Part shown: in pieces, positions 1-12,360 of the stretch | Layout of the letters: every line of letters starts with the position of its first letter | Numbering within the stretch: the first letter of the stretch is position 1 | Origin: Flaccisagitta enflata | Taxonomy: Eukaryota > Chaetognatha > Sagittoidea > Aphragmophora | Length of the DNA: 64,000 nt | NCBI GenBank assembly: GCA_965153355.1 | Contig: OZ231126.1 | Coordinates: 108,562,001 to 108,626,000, forward strand | Reading direction: 5' to 3' | Translations under genes and position numbers: made by a program | Notes under the pieces: model-generated | Told to the model about the DNA's origin: nothing | Database searches by the model: none | The model's input: the letters and a program-made list of their open reading frames with translations, nothing else

Positions 1-463
1 CGGTGTTTGAAGGATCTACCAGGGATGACAGGCCCATTCCAGAGCGAGAGTGCAACCTTTTGGCATTTGCTTTCCCCAATATATATCAAACCGGTGTAGG
101 GGACCTATATGCAGATAGGTTACACTCTTTAGATGAAAATGGCCAAGATCCTCTTGATGCATACACCACACACTGCCATTTCTACTTTGATTACAGATTT
201 GTGAAGCATCCTCGTATCCTTTATCTTCTCTTTAATAGATCACTTTGTCTAAAGCTTCTGAAAACAAAGTCATTCTTTATGAAGTATGAACAACCCACTG
301 CGGCAGATTTTTTATCAAAGAATAAACCCAGAACCATCAAAAAGATGCAAGCTCATACTGCCAAACTCCCAACTACACCTGCATATAAAAACATGCTGCG
401 CCACCAGGTGGAGAACATGACTGATCATATCCAACATGGGACTGCAAATAAGGCAAGAGTTAT

Positions 464-470
<7 letters not shown>
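1..470 (+). pseudogene. Helitron Rep/helicase fragment (5' side of the Rep domain)
   Basis: The open frame enters from the left edge and runs into a TC microsatellite at 466, where similarity to a real protein stops. The visible residues follow the conserved block that precedes and enters the Helitron replication-initiator region: an acidic/Asn stretch, then AFPNIYQTGVGD (usual form 'FP-x-LFP-x-G-x-GD'), then FDYRFVKHPRILYLLFN (usual form 'R-F-x-[RK]-HPRF-x-Y-x-x-x-N'). In intact Helitrons this is followed by the HUH nicking domain and a SF1 helicase, which drive rolling-circle transposition. Neither is present downstream, so this is a truncated copy. Its left part lies outside the window. 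Family assignment is from the motif pattern; no search was run. Confidence 0.75.
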
Positions 471-536
<66 letters not shown>

Positions 537-540
537 CTCT
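466..540. repeat. (TC)n microsatellite
   Basis: About 75 bp of TC dinucleotide with two interruptions near the right end. It truncates the Helitron fragment. Confidence 0.98.
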
Positions 541-1110
541 AAAGCAGAGTAAAATACAAAAGCTAGCGTCAAAACTTTAAGTCAATTTATGTAACGTCCT
601 GACTCTTCTGTCATGTTAATTAGGGTTGAAAATAATGAAAAATATCAATTTTTGCAAAAATGCAAAAATAATGAAAAATATCGATTTTTGCAAATATGCG
701 AAAAAATTTAAAAAGATTCAAAAATTCAAAATGCCAAAATTAATGATCGTAGAGACTTCTGGTTGGCGCCATTTGAAAGAGAAAATTTAGCTCTTTCTTA
801 GCTCTGAATATCAAAAAATGTATACTCCCAGCCCCTAAATGGCCCGACTTCCTAAAATTGACCACAAACCGAAAATGGAAAACTTTATTTCTCCCCTGCG
901 TTTCAAAAAGTGGAATTACGTAATTCGGCTTTTTTCCAACTATCCCATGAGGGAGTGATCGAAGTTAAAAAGTGGGCCTGTGAACAGAGTCAGCAAGCTG
1001 AGCGCTGTGTATTGAGTGAGCGGAGCGGCACATGTGAATGAACGAACATACCAAGCGACCAAGCAACCCGTTTAGAAACATGTTTATCTGTGACAAGAAA
1101 TTTTGCATGG

Positions 1111-1111
<1 letters not shown>
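541..1111. other. AT-rich stretch without a recognisable gene
   Basis: Contains a short imperfect tandem duplication of about 40 bp at roughly 630-710 ('aataatgaaaaatatc' twice). Nothing else was recognised. Confidence 0.5.

Positions 1112-1165
<54 letters not shown>
1112..1165. repeat. (GT)n microsatellite
   Basis: About 54 bp of uninterrupted GT. It creates spurious CV/TH repeat frames on both strands. Confidence 0.98.
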
Positions 1166-1166
<1 letters not shown>

Positions 1167-1620
1167 ATGCGTGCCTGTGTGTTTCTGCGTGTGCGTGAGA
1201 ACACTTATGTACCTACAGTTAAGCATTACTGCCATTAGGCCTTTAGAGTCAGGGATCTTAAAGAAGTGTAGGGTAAAAATTTCCAAAAAGCTCTGGAACT
1301 TCACTATTCTGACATATTTTTTTGTGCTGAACACGAATCTGACCACCATTTTGGAATGTTTTTGGGCACCCCTTTCAAAAATCCAATTTTTTGCCATTTT
1401 TGGGGTAAAAATGCACTATTTAGCTACTTGGAGTTCACTGTTGACGCCCAGTTGCGTTTTTCAGTTGAACCTAACAAGAACTGGAGTATATACACAGTTT
1501 ACGAGAGTTTGACGGCCATACAGGGACTGTAAATGGTCAAAAACAGGCCAAAAATGGCCCAAAAGAGCCAAAAACCCCATTTTTTCTCAAAAAATGAGTG
1601 TTTTTCAAGAATTTCTTGCC
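1166..1620. other. No gene recognised
   Basis: Unique-looking AT-rich sequence that grades into the 'ggccaaaaatggcc' repeat block from about 1530. Confidence 0.4.
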
Positions 1621-2510
1621 AAACACACTCAATTAGGTCATAATAAGGACAAATATACTCATTGAGAGCTTTGAATGCTGACTGGGAGGTACTAACAGGC
1701 CAAAAACAGGCCTAAAATGGCCTAAAATGGCCAAAATTGATGTTTTCATTTGATAGATCATTGTTATTCAGAATTTTTTCGCCAATCTCACTCAATGAAG
1801 TTAGAACTAGGTCAAATAAACTCATTGAGAGCTTTGAAAACTGATACCAGGGCCATCACAGGCCAAAAACAGGCCAAAAATGGCCTAAAATGGCCAAAAT
1901 CGACATTTTCATTCAAAATATCAAAGCTCTTTGGAATTTTTTTGTAAATCTCGCTCAATCTAGTCAGAACTAGGACAAAAATACTCATTGAGAGCTTTGA
2001 ACACTGATTCGAGGTCATAACCGGCCAAAAACAGGCAAAAAATGGGCCAAAATGGGCTAAAAAGGCCTAATTCTGCATTTTCATTGGACAGATCATTGTT
2101 ATTCAGAATTTTTTAAGCCAATCTCACTCATTTCAGTCAGAATAAGGACAAACATACTCATTGAGAGCTGTGAAAACTGATACCGAGGCCATAACAGGCC
2201 AAAAACAGGCCAAAATTGGGCTAGAATGGCCTAAATCTGCATTTCCATGAAACAGATCATCGTTATTCAAAAAAAATGGGCCAATTTGGGCTAAAAAGGC
2301 CTAATTCTGCATTTTCATTGGGCAGATCATTGTTATTCAGAATTTTTTAGCCAATCTCACTCATTTCAGTCAGAATAAGGACAAACATACTCATTGAGAG
2401 CTGTGAAAACTGATACCGGGGCCATAACAGGCCAAAAACAGGCCAAAATTGGGCTAGAATGGCCTAAATCTGCATTTCCATGAAACAGATCATCGTTATT
2501 CAAAATTTTT
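1530..2510. repeat. ~165-bp tandem repeat ('catactcattgagagctttgaa...caggccaaaaacaggcc')
   Basis: The marker 'tcattgagagct' recurs near 1660, 1822, 1985, 2158 and 2393, giving spacings of about 162-173 bp and one longer unit. Each unit carries 'aacaggccaaaaacaggcc', 'gatcattgttattcagaatttttt' and 'aatctcactca'. The array is interrupted at 2510 by an A element. A displaced copy resumes at 3743-3851 and a fragment follows the foldback at 4861-4903, so these were once continuous. Confidence 0.85.
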
Positions 2511-3742
2511 GGGCAGCGGCCCCAAAGGGGACGAAGTCCTATAGAACAGGGGGACTTTTGTTCGTCCGTTCATTTGTTCGTTCGTTCGTTCGTTTGTTCG
2601 TTTGTCCGTCCCCCCCCTCAGGCCCCTCAGGCCTCAAATCTGGCCTCTCAGGCCTCAAATCTGGCCTCTCATGCTTAAAATATCGCCTCTCAGGCCTCAA
2701 ATCTTGCTTTTTGGGCAGCGGCCCCAAAGGGCCGATGTCCTGTAGAACACAGGGGGGAATTTCGAGACGTCCGTCCGTCCATCCGTCCTTCCGTCCGTCC
2801 TTCCATCCGTCCGTCCCCCCCCCCGTTGACCATCAAGGCCTCAAATTAGCCCTCCCAGGACTCAATTTAGCCCTCCAGGCTTAAGATTAACCCTCTTGGC
2901 TTCAAATCAGCCCCCCTCCCATGCCCTAAATCTGCCTCCTTGACCTCAAATCTGCCCTCCAGACCTCAAATCTGCCCTCCAGACCTTCAATCAGCCCTCC
3001 AAGCTTAAAACCAGCCTGCCAAACCTCAAATCTGCTCTCCAAGCCTAAATTATGCCCTCCAACCCTCAATATGCCTTCAGTGGCATAAATCAGCCATCTA
3101 ATGCCCCCTCAGGACGGACGGATGTTTCAAAATTCCCCCCTATGTTCTACAGGACATCGGCCCTTTGGGGCCGCTGCCCTGCTCTCACTCCACTTTTTCA
3201 CTGGATCACTCAGCAGGGCATCGGGTACCGCTGGCCATGTGCGATCCTTGGATGACTAGTTAAGCCTCAAATTCAACCTCTCAGGACTGAAATCTGGCCT
3301 CTCAAGCCTCAAATTAGGCCTTTTAGACCTCAAGTCCAAATTCTCAGGCCTCAAACCTGGCCTCTCAGGCCTCAAATTAGGCCTCTCAGGCCTCAAATAA
3401 GCAATCTAAGCCTCAATTCATTGCTCTCAGGCTTCAAATCAGTCCTCTGATTTCGAGCCTTGATCCAGCTCTTCCAAGCCTCAAGTCAGCCCTCTTAAGC
3501 TTTTAATTGGCATTCTTATATCAACCTTCTTAGACCTCAGTTTAGGCTCTTGAAGGCCTTTGGTCAGCCCTCTATAGTATCTCATCCCCTTTCTCAGGCA
3601 GGACGAACGAAAGTCCCCCTGTGTTCTACAGGACTTTGTCCCCTTCCGGGCCGCTGCCCTGCTTTCCCCTCCCTCCAATTCACAATCTCTCAAAGCAGGG
3701 CAACGGGTATCGCTGACCACATATTGCCCTTGGGCAACCTGT
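2511..3742. mobile_element. A-family composite repeat element(s) inserted in the 165-bp array
   Basis: Starts GGGCAGCGGCCCCAAAGG right after a T run and ends with the family tail '...gggcaacctg', after which the interrupted 165-bp repeat resumes ('tttttgcgtatctcactcc'). Inside are a 'tgtagaacacaggggg' block, (TTCG)n/(CCGT)n tetranucleotides, and a ~20-bp minisatellite of the form 'ctcaggcctcaaatctggcc'. The terminal block recurs in inverted form near 3130-3180 and 3610-3660, so the copy contains internal inverted repeats. No coding capacity. A second partial copy is embedded (2715-3180). Confidence 0.7.
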
Positions 3743-3853
3743 TTTTGCGTATCTCACTCCATCCATTGAGAACTAGGTCAAGTATACTCTTTGACAGCTT
3801 TGGACGCTAATACCTGGGTAATAACAGGCAAAAAACAGGCCAAAAATGGGATA

Positions 3854-4858
3854 ACCTTGGCGTCATAAAAAATGGCGGATTTTTAAAGCCTATTTTAACC
3901 ATCTTACTTTAAGAGAAACTAAGAAAAATTGGTGATGGTTGGAAAGCTCTTTGAAAGATCTTTCATTTGAGTAGTGTCTGGACATAGTAGCTCAAACCAT
4001 TTAGAAATTACAGTGATTCAAAGAAAACCTCAATTTTTTTACCCTTACGGTGTGTCTTTAAAAAAAGTCTGCTAATAATTTCAATATTACCAAAATGATA
4101 GAAGATTTTGTCTGATTGCCTTCAAATTTTCAGTGATGTCTAAATTGTGTCTACTGATACCGGTTCAATTTTCATGAGAATCAGAAATTTTCTACTGTGG
4201 TTTTTGCATGTTCCTTTATTAACCATCATCCAAATTCTTGAAAAATGATGCAATTTCAAAAAAACTTGTTTATTTCTGAATTATTTGAGCTCACACCCAG
4301 TTTACTTCTTTGGGAGAGGGCCCTAAATATAGAACTTTGAAAGCACTCTAAAACTGTCATAGATTTGTCACAATTTTGACCATATATTCACGAACAAAAT
4401 GCTAAATAAAATCCAATCACTGATTCTTTCAAACCACAGTTTTGCAAACCAACATTAAAATCTTTCGCATGGTGATAATGATAGTAAAAGCTGAAAGTCC
4501 CCCTGTGTTCTACAGGACTTCGTCCCCTTCGGGGCCCCTGCCCTGCTTCCCCCCCTCTCCAATTCACAATCACTCAAAGCAGGGCAACGGGTATCGCTGA
4601 CCACATATTGCCCTTGGGCGACCTGTTAAGAGATTATGTTTAAGTTATGATCGCTGACACACCGTAAGGGTGAAAAAAGAGAAGTGTTTTTCAAATTGAT
4701 GTAGCTTCTAAACCATTTGAGCAACAATGTTGCGACACAACTCAAATGAAAGATCTTTCAAAGAGCTTTCTAGACATCACCAATTTTTCTTAGTTTCTCT
4801 CAAATTCAGTTTGTTAAGATAGGCTTTTAAAATCCGCCATCTTTTATGACGCCATGGT
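3854..4858. mobile_element. TA-flanked foldback (Tc1/mariner-type MITE), ~190-bp inverted arms
   Basis: Bounded by TA at 3852-3853 and 4859-4860. The left end ACCTTGGCGTCATAAAA matches the reverse complement of the right end (ACCATGGCGTCATAAAA), and the arms continue through 'aatggcggatttt', 'gagaaactaagaaaaattgg' and 'gctctttgaaagatctttc' for about 190 bp. No ORF. It carries a secondary insertion of an A-family tail at 4494-4631. Confidence 0.85.
4494..4631. repeat. A-family tail fragment
   Basis: Runs from 'gaaagtccccctgtgttctacagg' through 'gggcaacgggtatcgctgaccac' to 'gggcgacctg', the standard A-family right end, lacking the minisatellite. Confidence 0.75.
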
Positions 4859-4903
4859 TAAAATGGCCGAAATCTGCATTTCCATCAAATAGATCATAGT
4901 TTT

Positions 4904-5135
4904 CGGGCAGCGGCCCCAAAGGGGTCGATGACCTATGCTTTCACACAAGAGGATTTTCTCCTCCTTCTTCTTCTACGTCCCCCCCCTACCTCCAGGCCCA
5001 TATCTCAGCCTCAAGGCCCATATTCCAGCCTTGAGGCCCAAATCCCAGTCATGAGGCCCAAATTCCAACCTCAAGGCCCAAATCCTATCTTGAGGCCAAA
5101 ATCCCATCTTCCAGGCCTAAATCCCAAGCAAGGGT
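4904..5135. repeat. B-family element fragment
   Basis: Starts GGGCAGCGGCCCCAAAGGGG like A but continues 'tcgatgacctatgctttcacaca', then pyrimidine-rich sequence with CTT/CTC runs, then a ~20-bp minisatellite of form 'aggcccaaatcccagcctca'. Confidence 0.7.
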
Positions 5136-5139
5136 AAAA

Positions 5140-7290
5140 CAACTCACCAGTAGCAGCTCACCATTTTTTTTGGAAATATCTTAGAACAACACACCTGCTA
5201 CTAGGTGTTGGTATCTCACCAAACCGGCTACCATCTCACCATTTTCTATCAAAAACACTTGATACAGATTAACCCTGCTACCATCTCACCAAACCGGCTA
5301 CCATCTCACCATTTTTGGTCAAAAACACTTGCTACACATGTAACCTGCTACCATCTCACCAAACCGGCTACCATCTCACCATTTTTCTCCAGAAAGGCTG
5401 AATTAACATGAACCCTGCTACCATCTCACCAAACCGGCTACCATCTCACCATTTTTGGTCAAAAACACTTGGTACAGACTAACCCTGCTACCATCTCACC
5501 AAACCGGCTACCATCTCACCATTTTTGGTCAAAAACACTTGCTACACATGTAACCTGCTACCATCTCACCAAACCGGCTACCATCTCACCATTTTTCTCC
5601 AGAAAGGCTGAATTAACATGAACCCTGCTACCATCTCACCAAACCGGCTACCATCTCACCATTTTTGGTCAAAAACACTTGGTACAGACTAACCCTGCTA
5701 CCATCTCACCAAACCGGCTATCTCACCATTTTTGGTCAAAAACACTTGCACACATAACCTGCTACCATCTCACCAAACCCTTACCATCTCACCATTTTTG
5801 GTCAAAAACACTAGGTACAGATTAACCCTGCTACCATCTCACCAAACCGGCTACCATCTCACCATTTTTCTGAAAGACTGATTTCACATGAACCCTGCTA
5901 CCATCTCACCAAACGGCTACCATCTCACCATTTTCTACCAAAAACAATTGGTACAGATTAACCCTGCCATCTCACCAAACCGGCTACCATCTCACCATTT
6001 TTGGTCAAAAACACTTGCTACACATGTAACCTGCTACCATCTCACCAAACCGGCTACCATCTCACCATTTTCAATCAAAAACAATTGATACAGATTAACC
6101 CTGCTACCATCTCACCAAACCGGCTACCATCTCACCATTTTTGGTCAAAAACACTTGCTACACATGTAACCTGCTACCATCTCACCAAACCGGCTACCAT
6201 CTCACCATTTTTCTCCAGAAAGGATGAATTAACATGAACCCTGCTACCATGTCACCAAACCGGCTACCATCTCACCATTTTTGGTAAAAGTAACATGGTA
6301 CATATCTGACCTGCTACCATCTCTCCAAACCGGCTACCATCTCAACATTTTTCTCCAGAAAGGATGAATTCACATGAACCCTGCTACCATCTCACCAAAC
6401 CAGCTACCATCTCACCATTTTCTATCAAATCAATTGGTACAGATTAACCCTGCTACCATCTCACCAAACCGGCTACCATCTCACCATTTTTCTAAAAAAA
6501 GACTAAATATACATGTAACCTGCTACCATCTCACCCCGGCTACCATCTCACCATTTTTATCAAGAAAGCGGTCACGCTTAGCTTTTTTCGCCGCTCCTGC
6601 CCACCCGCACGCGACTTCGGCTCGTGTATACGGCCTTGTTCTCCTGAAAGACTGATTTCACATGAACCCTGCTACCATCTCACCAAACCGGCTACCATCT
6701 CACCATTTTCTATCAATAACAATTGGTACAGATTAACCCTGCTACCATCTCACCAAACCAGCTACCATCTCACCATTTTTCTATCAAAAACTCTTGGTAC
6801 AGATCAACCCTGCTACCATCTCACCAAACCAGCTATCATCTCACCATTTTTGGTCAAAAACACTTGCTACACATGTAAACTGCTACCATCTCACCAAACC
6901 GGCTACCATCTCACCATTTTTCTCCAGAAGGACTGAATTCACATGAACCCTGCTACCATCTCACCAAACCGGCTACCATCTCACCATTTTTCTCAAGAAA
7001 GACTAAATTTACATGTAACCTGCTACCATCTCACCAAACCGGCTACCATCTCACCATTTTTCTCAAGAAAGACTAAAAATACATGTAACCTGCTACCATC
7101 TCACCAAACCGGCTACCATCTCACCATTTTTCTCAAGAAAGACTAAAAATACATGTAACCTGCTACCATCTCACCAAACCGGCTACCATCTCACCATTTT
7201 TTTCCAGAAAGGCTGAAATCACATGAACCCTGCTACCATCTCACCAAACCGGCTACCATCTCACCATTTTCGCTCAAGATTATATGGTAC
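5140..7290. repeat. ~72-bp satellite ('gctaccatctcaccaaaccggctaccatctcaccattttt')
   Basis: About 30 units of roughly 72 bp (for example starts at 5270 and 5342). Each unit holds two copies of 'gctaccatctcacca' and a more variable spacer of about 30 bp ('ggtcaaaaacacttgctacacatgtaacc', 'ctccagaaaggctgaattaacatgaacc' and others). The spacer types alternate, suggesting a higher-order pattern. A C-family fragment interrupts the array at about 6566-6643. Confidence 0.95.
6566..6643. repeat. C-family fragment inside the satellite
   Basis: The segment 'cgccgctcctgcccacccgcacgcgac...cgtgtatacggccttgtt' is the distal half of the C family and breaks one 72-bp unit. Confidence 0.65.
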
Positions 7291-7532
7291 AGATTTAGCA
7301 GGTCCCTAGAGCATTTTGGCAGGAGGGGTAGACTCAAAAAGCTCAAAAACGACAAAAAGTAACAGGTCGCCCAAGGGTAATATGTGGTCAGCGATACCCG
7401 TTGCCCTGCTTTGAGTGATTGTTAATTGGAGTGAGGGGAAGCAGGGCAGCGGCCCCGAAGGGGACGAAGTCCTGTAGAACACAGGGGGACTTTCGATCGT
7501 CCTGCCTGAAGAAGTGAATGAGATACTATGAG

Positions 7533-8377
7533 CAGGCCTTTTTTAGAGCGAGCCCGCGAGCCCGTGGCTCCCTATTTTGCTTTTGGGCTCGCTGCTTTTG
7601 CTGGCTCTGAGCCCGGCTGGCTCTCTCAAAATTGAAACCATTTTTTTAACTCAAATGTATGGGAAGATACTTGTAAAATCACAAGAAGAAAACCCAATTC
7701 ACAAGTTAAAAGAGATTCAAATAAACTTTCATTGTCACCTCGTCAAATGTAAATTCATCAACAAGTTAAGCATTTCATTCTTAGTCGCGTACACGCGACT
7801 CTAAACCTCGCATTGTCCGTCCATTGTTTGTTATGTCTGTTGGCCCAGCACACTTACTTTTTTCATCAATTATACTTCCTTAAGTCATTTTAAGTCATTC
7901 AAGAGTTCAGAGAATTTATTTGTATTATGAGAGAGATGTCAAAGTACCGTGGAATCACGTCATGAACATTGACAACGCTTTTACATTTTTCAAAAATGGA
8001 GCAAAATGTTCAGTTTTTCAAGTCGTTTGCACGCTACTCTATAACCTTCTATGTTGGACAGTCTGTCCATCTGTTGGTCTGTCCATTCATTAGTCCATTT
8101 GTTGCTCTATTGGTCGGTGACACAGTTTTTTTTTGTTTTTTTTTGTTTTGTTTTGTTTTTCTTTTTTGCATTTATTAGTGATTTTAATGTCACTTCTCCT
8201 GCCCAAATGTTTTAAAGCAAATCTCGTCACTACCCCTGCCTGCTAACACACAATTTAGGAAGCCTTCCATCCAGCATTATTTTTTTGCCGGGCTCGCTGT
8301 TTTGCCGTCGGGCTCTGTAAAGTTGTGAGGAGAGAGCCCGGTTGGCTCTGCCAAAAAAATCACTAAAAAAAGGCCTG
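7533..8377. mobile_element. Non-autonomous hAT-like element, copy 1
   Basis: 845 bp with terminal inverted repeats CAGGCCTTTTTTAG / CTAAAAAAAGGCCTG. It is flanked by a perfect 8-bp direct repeat ACTATGAG at 7525-7532 and 8378-8385. An 8-bp target duplication plus termini starting CAG is the hallmark of hAT elements. Subterminal regions contain repeated GAGCCCG/CGGGCTC motifs, typical of transposase-binding subterminal repeats. No transposase ORF is present. Its interior contains a C-type hairpin (near 7784) and a T-rich tract near 8128-8166. Confidence 0.88.
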
Positions 8378-8908
8378 ACTATGAGGCCTTCAAGAGCCTC
8401 GATTGAGGTCTGAGAAGGCTGATGTAAGGCCTGATATTGCTAATCTGAAGCTTAAGAGGTCTGACTTGAGCCTTGAGAGAGCTGGATTAAGGCTTGGAAG
8501 GTCAGAGGACTGATTTGAAGCCTGAGAGCAATAAATTGAGGCTAAGATAGCTGATTTGAGACCTGAGAGGCCTAATTTGAGGTCTGAGAGGCCAAGTTTG
8601 AAGCCTGAGAATTTGGATTTGAGGCCTGAGAAGCCTATTTAAGGCTAGAGAAGCCAGGTTTGAGGCCTAAGAGGTTGGTTTTGAGGCCTGAGAGGCCAGA
8701 TTTGAGGCCTGAGAGGCCAGATTTGAGGCCTGAGAGGCTGGATTTGAGGCCTGAGAGGCTGCATGTGAGGCCTGAGAGGCTGGATTTGAGGCCTCAGAGG
8801 CCAGATTTGAGGTCTCAGAGGCCAGATTTGAGGCCTGAGGGGCCTGATGAGGGGTGACGGACGGACGGAAGAACAAACGGATGAACGAAAGTCCCCCTGC
8901 GTTCTACA

Positions 8909-9810
8909 CAGGCCTTTTTTTAGAGCGTGCCCGGGAGCCCGATGCTCTCTGTTTTGCTCCCGGGCTCACAAGATTCGCTGACAGAGAGCCCGGCTTGCTC
9001 TCTCAATTTTGGCTGGATATTTTCTACCCCAGCACCTTCACAAATTCTGGTTCCCCAAGACATGTTTGCCATTTCTTAGCATTTCGGAATGACAATCAAG
9101 TAAACGGACACTAGATTACCATAGAATGGGAATCTTTCTGGCGTAAGCAGTTCACAACTTGAATGATGACAATGATGAGTTCGTAAGCATGAGTGTTTAC
9201 TCCTCTGCATCAATCACAAAATGTGAATCTATTTTGAGTGAAACTCCTCAGACACCGCTGTTTTTTAAGTCGCGCACTACGTGACTCAACACTCTGCTTC
9301 GTCCATCCGTCCATCCGTCAGTCTGTCCATCTGTCAAGTTTTACTTTTTTGGTGTAAACGAATGGTTTTTGCATTACTACTCCAGCCCTAATGTGTGGTC
9401 TTCCTTTTTTCACTGCCCCTGCCTGACTTGCACACAAATTGAGTAGCTATGTGTCCAAAATTTTTTTAGCTTTTAGTTAAACAATGATAATGATACTGAA
9501 AAAAAAATTGTAGTTGTCGCATTCTTTCATATGAATCATTCGCTGCTTAAAGAGATAGGAGAAATATGGTGAGATCGAAAAAAGACTCATTCACAGTGAA
9601 GCACCGCTAGAGCGAACCCGCTTTAAAGGCATGCCCGCCTATAAGGCATATATGCAATTTTATAAGAGATTTTTTAGTTTTTTCTGTGTTGGCATGCGCT
9701 CTAGTAAAGCTCAACTGTAATTGGGCTCTCTGTTTTTCTGCCGGGCTCCTTGAAATTGTAAGGAGAGAGCCCGGAATGCTCTGTCAAAAAAATTACTAAG
9801 AAAAGGCCTG
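8909..9810. mobile_element. Non-autonomous hAT-like element, copy 2
   Basis: 902 bp with the same 15-bp termini (CAGGCCTTTTTTTAG at left, CTAAGAAAAGGCCTG at right) and a perfect 8-bp flanking duplication GTTCTACA at 8901-8908 and 9811-9818. Removing the element rejoins the A-family motif 'gttctacaggacttcgtcc' seen intact elsewhere. Subterminal GGGCTC/GAGCCC repeats are shared with copy 1. No ORF of note. Confidence 0.9.
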
Positions 9811-9853
9811 GTTCTACAGGACTTCGTCCCCTTCGGGGCCGCCGCCCAAAAAG

Positions 9854-10113
9854 GGGACCAAACAACCAACTGACCAACCGATTGACAAAACAACTGACCG
9901 ACCAACCAACCAACTGACAGACCAACAAGGGAACTGTCCATTTGACTGACCAACCGACTGATGGACCGACACACAGTAGTTTATCAACACATACCATAGG
10001 CAACAACCACCCGACCACCCTAAATCCCACCTAAATCACCACCTGACACCCCAAAGACACCACAACCCCATAAATCACCTTTAGCAGGGTATAGAGTCGC
10101 GTAGCACACGACT
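9854..10113 (-). repeat. C-family segment ending in a hairpin
   Basis: A CCAAC/GACTGACC-rich stretch followed by 'tatagagtcgcgtagcacacgac', the family hairpin at 10095-10113, and then 'taaaa'. It directly abuts the A-family end, the junction 'gcccaaaaaggggacc' also seen at 42780. Confidence 0.7.
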
Positions 10114-10194
10114 AAAAGTTATGGAAGAAAATTGTATGTGATTGTAAAAGTTAGTATTCGTACGATTTTGTTTGACAATTTCAAAACATTGAGG

Positions 10195-10561
<367 letters not shown>

Positions 10562-10624
10562 TGTGTGCGAGCCTTGTGTTGGCCTTGTTAGTCACTTGTT
10601 ATGCAACTGTATCAGCCACTTTTT

Positions 10625-10720
10625 AGATGCGTCCACGCATCTCTATAAGAGGCTTTGTCCGTCCGTCGGTCGGTCCGTCGGTCGGTCCGTCGGTCCGTCG
10701 GTCCGTCACGCTCGAGTTGA
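10625..10720 (+). repeat. C-family hairpin variant with (CGGT/CCGT)n
   Basis: AGATGCGTCCACGCATCT at 10625-10642 is the C-family hairpin with both arms altered in a complementary way, followed by 'ctataagaggctttgtccgtcc' and a CGGTCCGT run. Confidence 0.75.
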
Positions 10721-10779
10721 AAACGATCACAAAGTCATTCATCATTTTATTTTCTGACATTGGACTGATGCAATGTTTA

Positions 10780-10782
10780 GAG

Positions 10783-10849
<67 letters not shown>
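10780..10849. repeat. (GA)n microsatellite
   Basis: About 70 bp of GA with one GC interruption at each end. Confidence 0.98.
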
Positions 10850-10851
<2 letters not shown>

Positions 10852-11171
10852 TCATTTACAAGCTAACCAGCATGTGGACGCATCGTTGTAACCCCGGGTT
10901 ACTTGTTAATTGTACCATTAATCTGTCAGTTGGTTGTTTTAAGGTTTTCCGGTTTTTTTTCTTATTTTCAGACAGAGAGGACACTTGTACAACTCGATCA
11001 AAGGTCATTTTAAAAGTTTAGTTCTGTCTGTCTCTGTCTGCCTTTATGTCCCGTTTTGTTTCAGAAAGTGCCGACGCACGTGACGTTGGTCTAATGACAT
11101 CATTTTTCTCCGGTCTTCGCTCCCGCTCTCTATATGACCAGTTGAGACAGACAAGGTACTCGTAGCTCGGA

Positions 11172-11330
<159 letters not shown>

Positions 11331-11476
11331 CTGAAAGAAAAAAAGGTCGGACACGGCTCCAGCGTCGGCAACGATTGGGAAGGGGCAGTAATGCAGTAAT
11401 GCAGGAATGCAGGAATACAGTGATACTGAATCCTTATTGATCTTTTTTTTTCGAAAATCAGATTTAAACCAGATCC

Positions 11477-11770
11477 AAACCAGAACCAAACCAGTCCCAA
11501 ACCAGACTCAAACCAGACTCAAACCAGACTCAAACCAGACTCAAACCAGACTCAAACCAGACTCAAACCAGACTCAAACCAGACTCAAACCAGACTCAAA
11601 CCAGACTGAAACCAGAATAAACCAGATGATTAAAACCAGCTGGTTAAAACCAGCCGACTTAAACCAGCGACTTAAACCAGACTTAAACCAGCAGACTTAA
11701 ACCAGCAGACTTAAACCAGCAGATTTAAACCAGCAGATTGAAACCAGCATACCTTAACCAGCAGACCTAA
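11477..11770. repeat. 11-bp minisatellite 'ccagactcaaa' grading into 'ccagcagacttaaa'
   Basis: Perfect 11-bp units at about 11500-11605, then degenerate 12-14 bp derivatives up to 11770. Confidence 0.9.
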
Positions 11771-12360
11771 ATGACCAACCAATGACCAAAATGACCAAAA
11801 ATGACCAAATGACAAAAATGACAAAATGACAAAAACACAAAAATGACAAAAATGACAAATGACCAAAATCACCAAAATGACCAAAATGACCAAAATGACC
11901 AAAATGACCACAGATGATCAAAATGACCAAAAATGACCAAAAATGACCACAGATGATCAAATGACCAAAATGGCCAATATGGCCAAAACTGACCAAATGA
12001 CCAAAATGATTTGAAAATGACCAAAATGACTAAAAGTGACCAAAAATGACCAAAAATGACCACAGATGATCAAAAATGACCAAAAATGGCCAAAATTGAC
12101 CAAAAATGACCAAAAATGACCAAAATGGACCAAAATGACCAAAATGACCAAAATGACCAAAATGACCGAAAATGACCACAGATGATCAAAAACGACCAAA
12201 AATGACCAAAAATGACCAAAAATGACCAAAAATGACCAAAAATGACCAAAAATGACCAAAAATGACCAAAAATGACCAAAAATGACCAAAATGACCAAAA
12301 TGACCAAAAAGACCAAAATGACCAAGAATGACCAAAAATAACCAAAGATGACTAAAAGCA
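11771..12360. repeat. 10-11-bp minisatellite 'atgaccaaaa'
   Basis: About 590 bp of TGACCAAAA units with recurring 'accacagatgatcaaa' variants at about 11906, 11946, 12058 and 12175, indicating partial higher-order duplication. It abuts the C-family element on its right and appears to fill that element's interior, as in the related blocks at 16975 and 32690. Confidence 0.9.

Larger units (their letters stand above)
7362..9853. mobile_element. One A-family element split by two hAT-like insertions
   Basis: Reading from 'aacaggtcgcccaagggtaatatg' at 7362, the A element runs to 7532, continues at 8386-8908 (the ~20-bp 'gaggcctgagaggccagattt' minisatellite) and ends at 9819-9853 with the 'ggacttcgtccccttcggggccg' block. 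The uninterrupted A copy at 12660-13325 has the same order across the first break ('gtcctgcctgaagaagtg...'), which confirms the reading. Confidence 0.8.

Noticed and set aside
5140-7290. CRISPR-like pattern of constant repeats and variable spacers
   Set aside because: Spacers recur in a few classes, two cores occur per unit, and the sequence is eukaryotic. It is an ordinary satellite.
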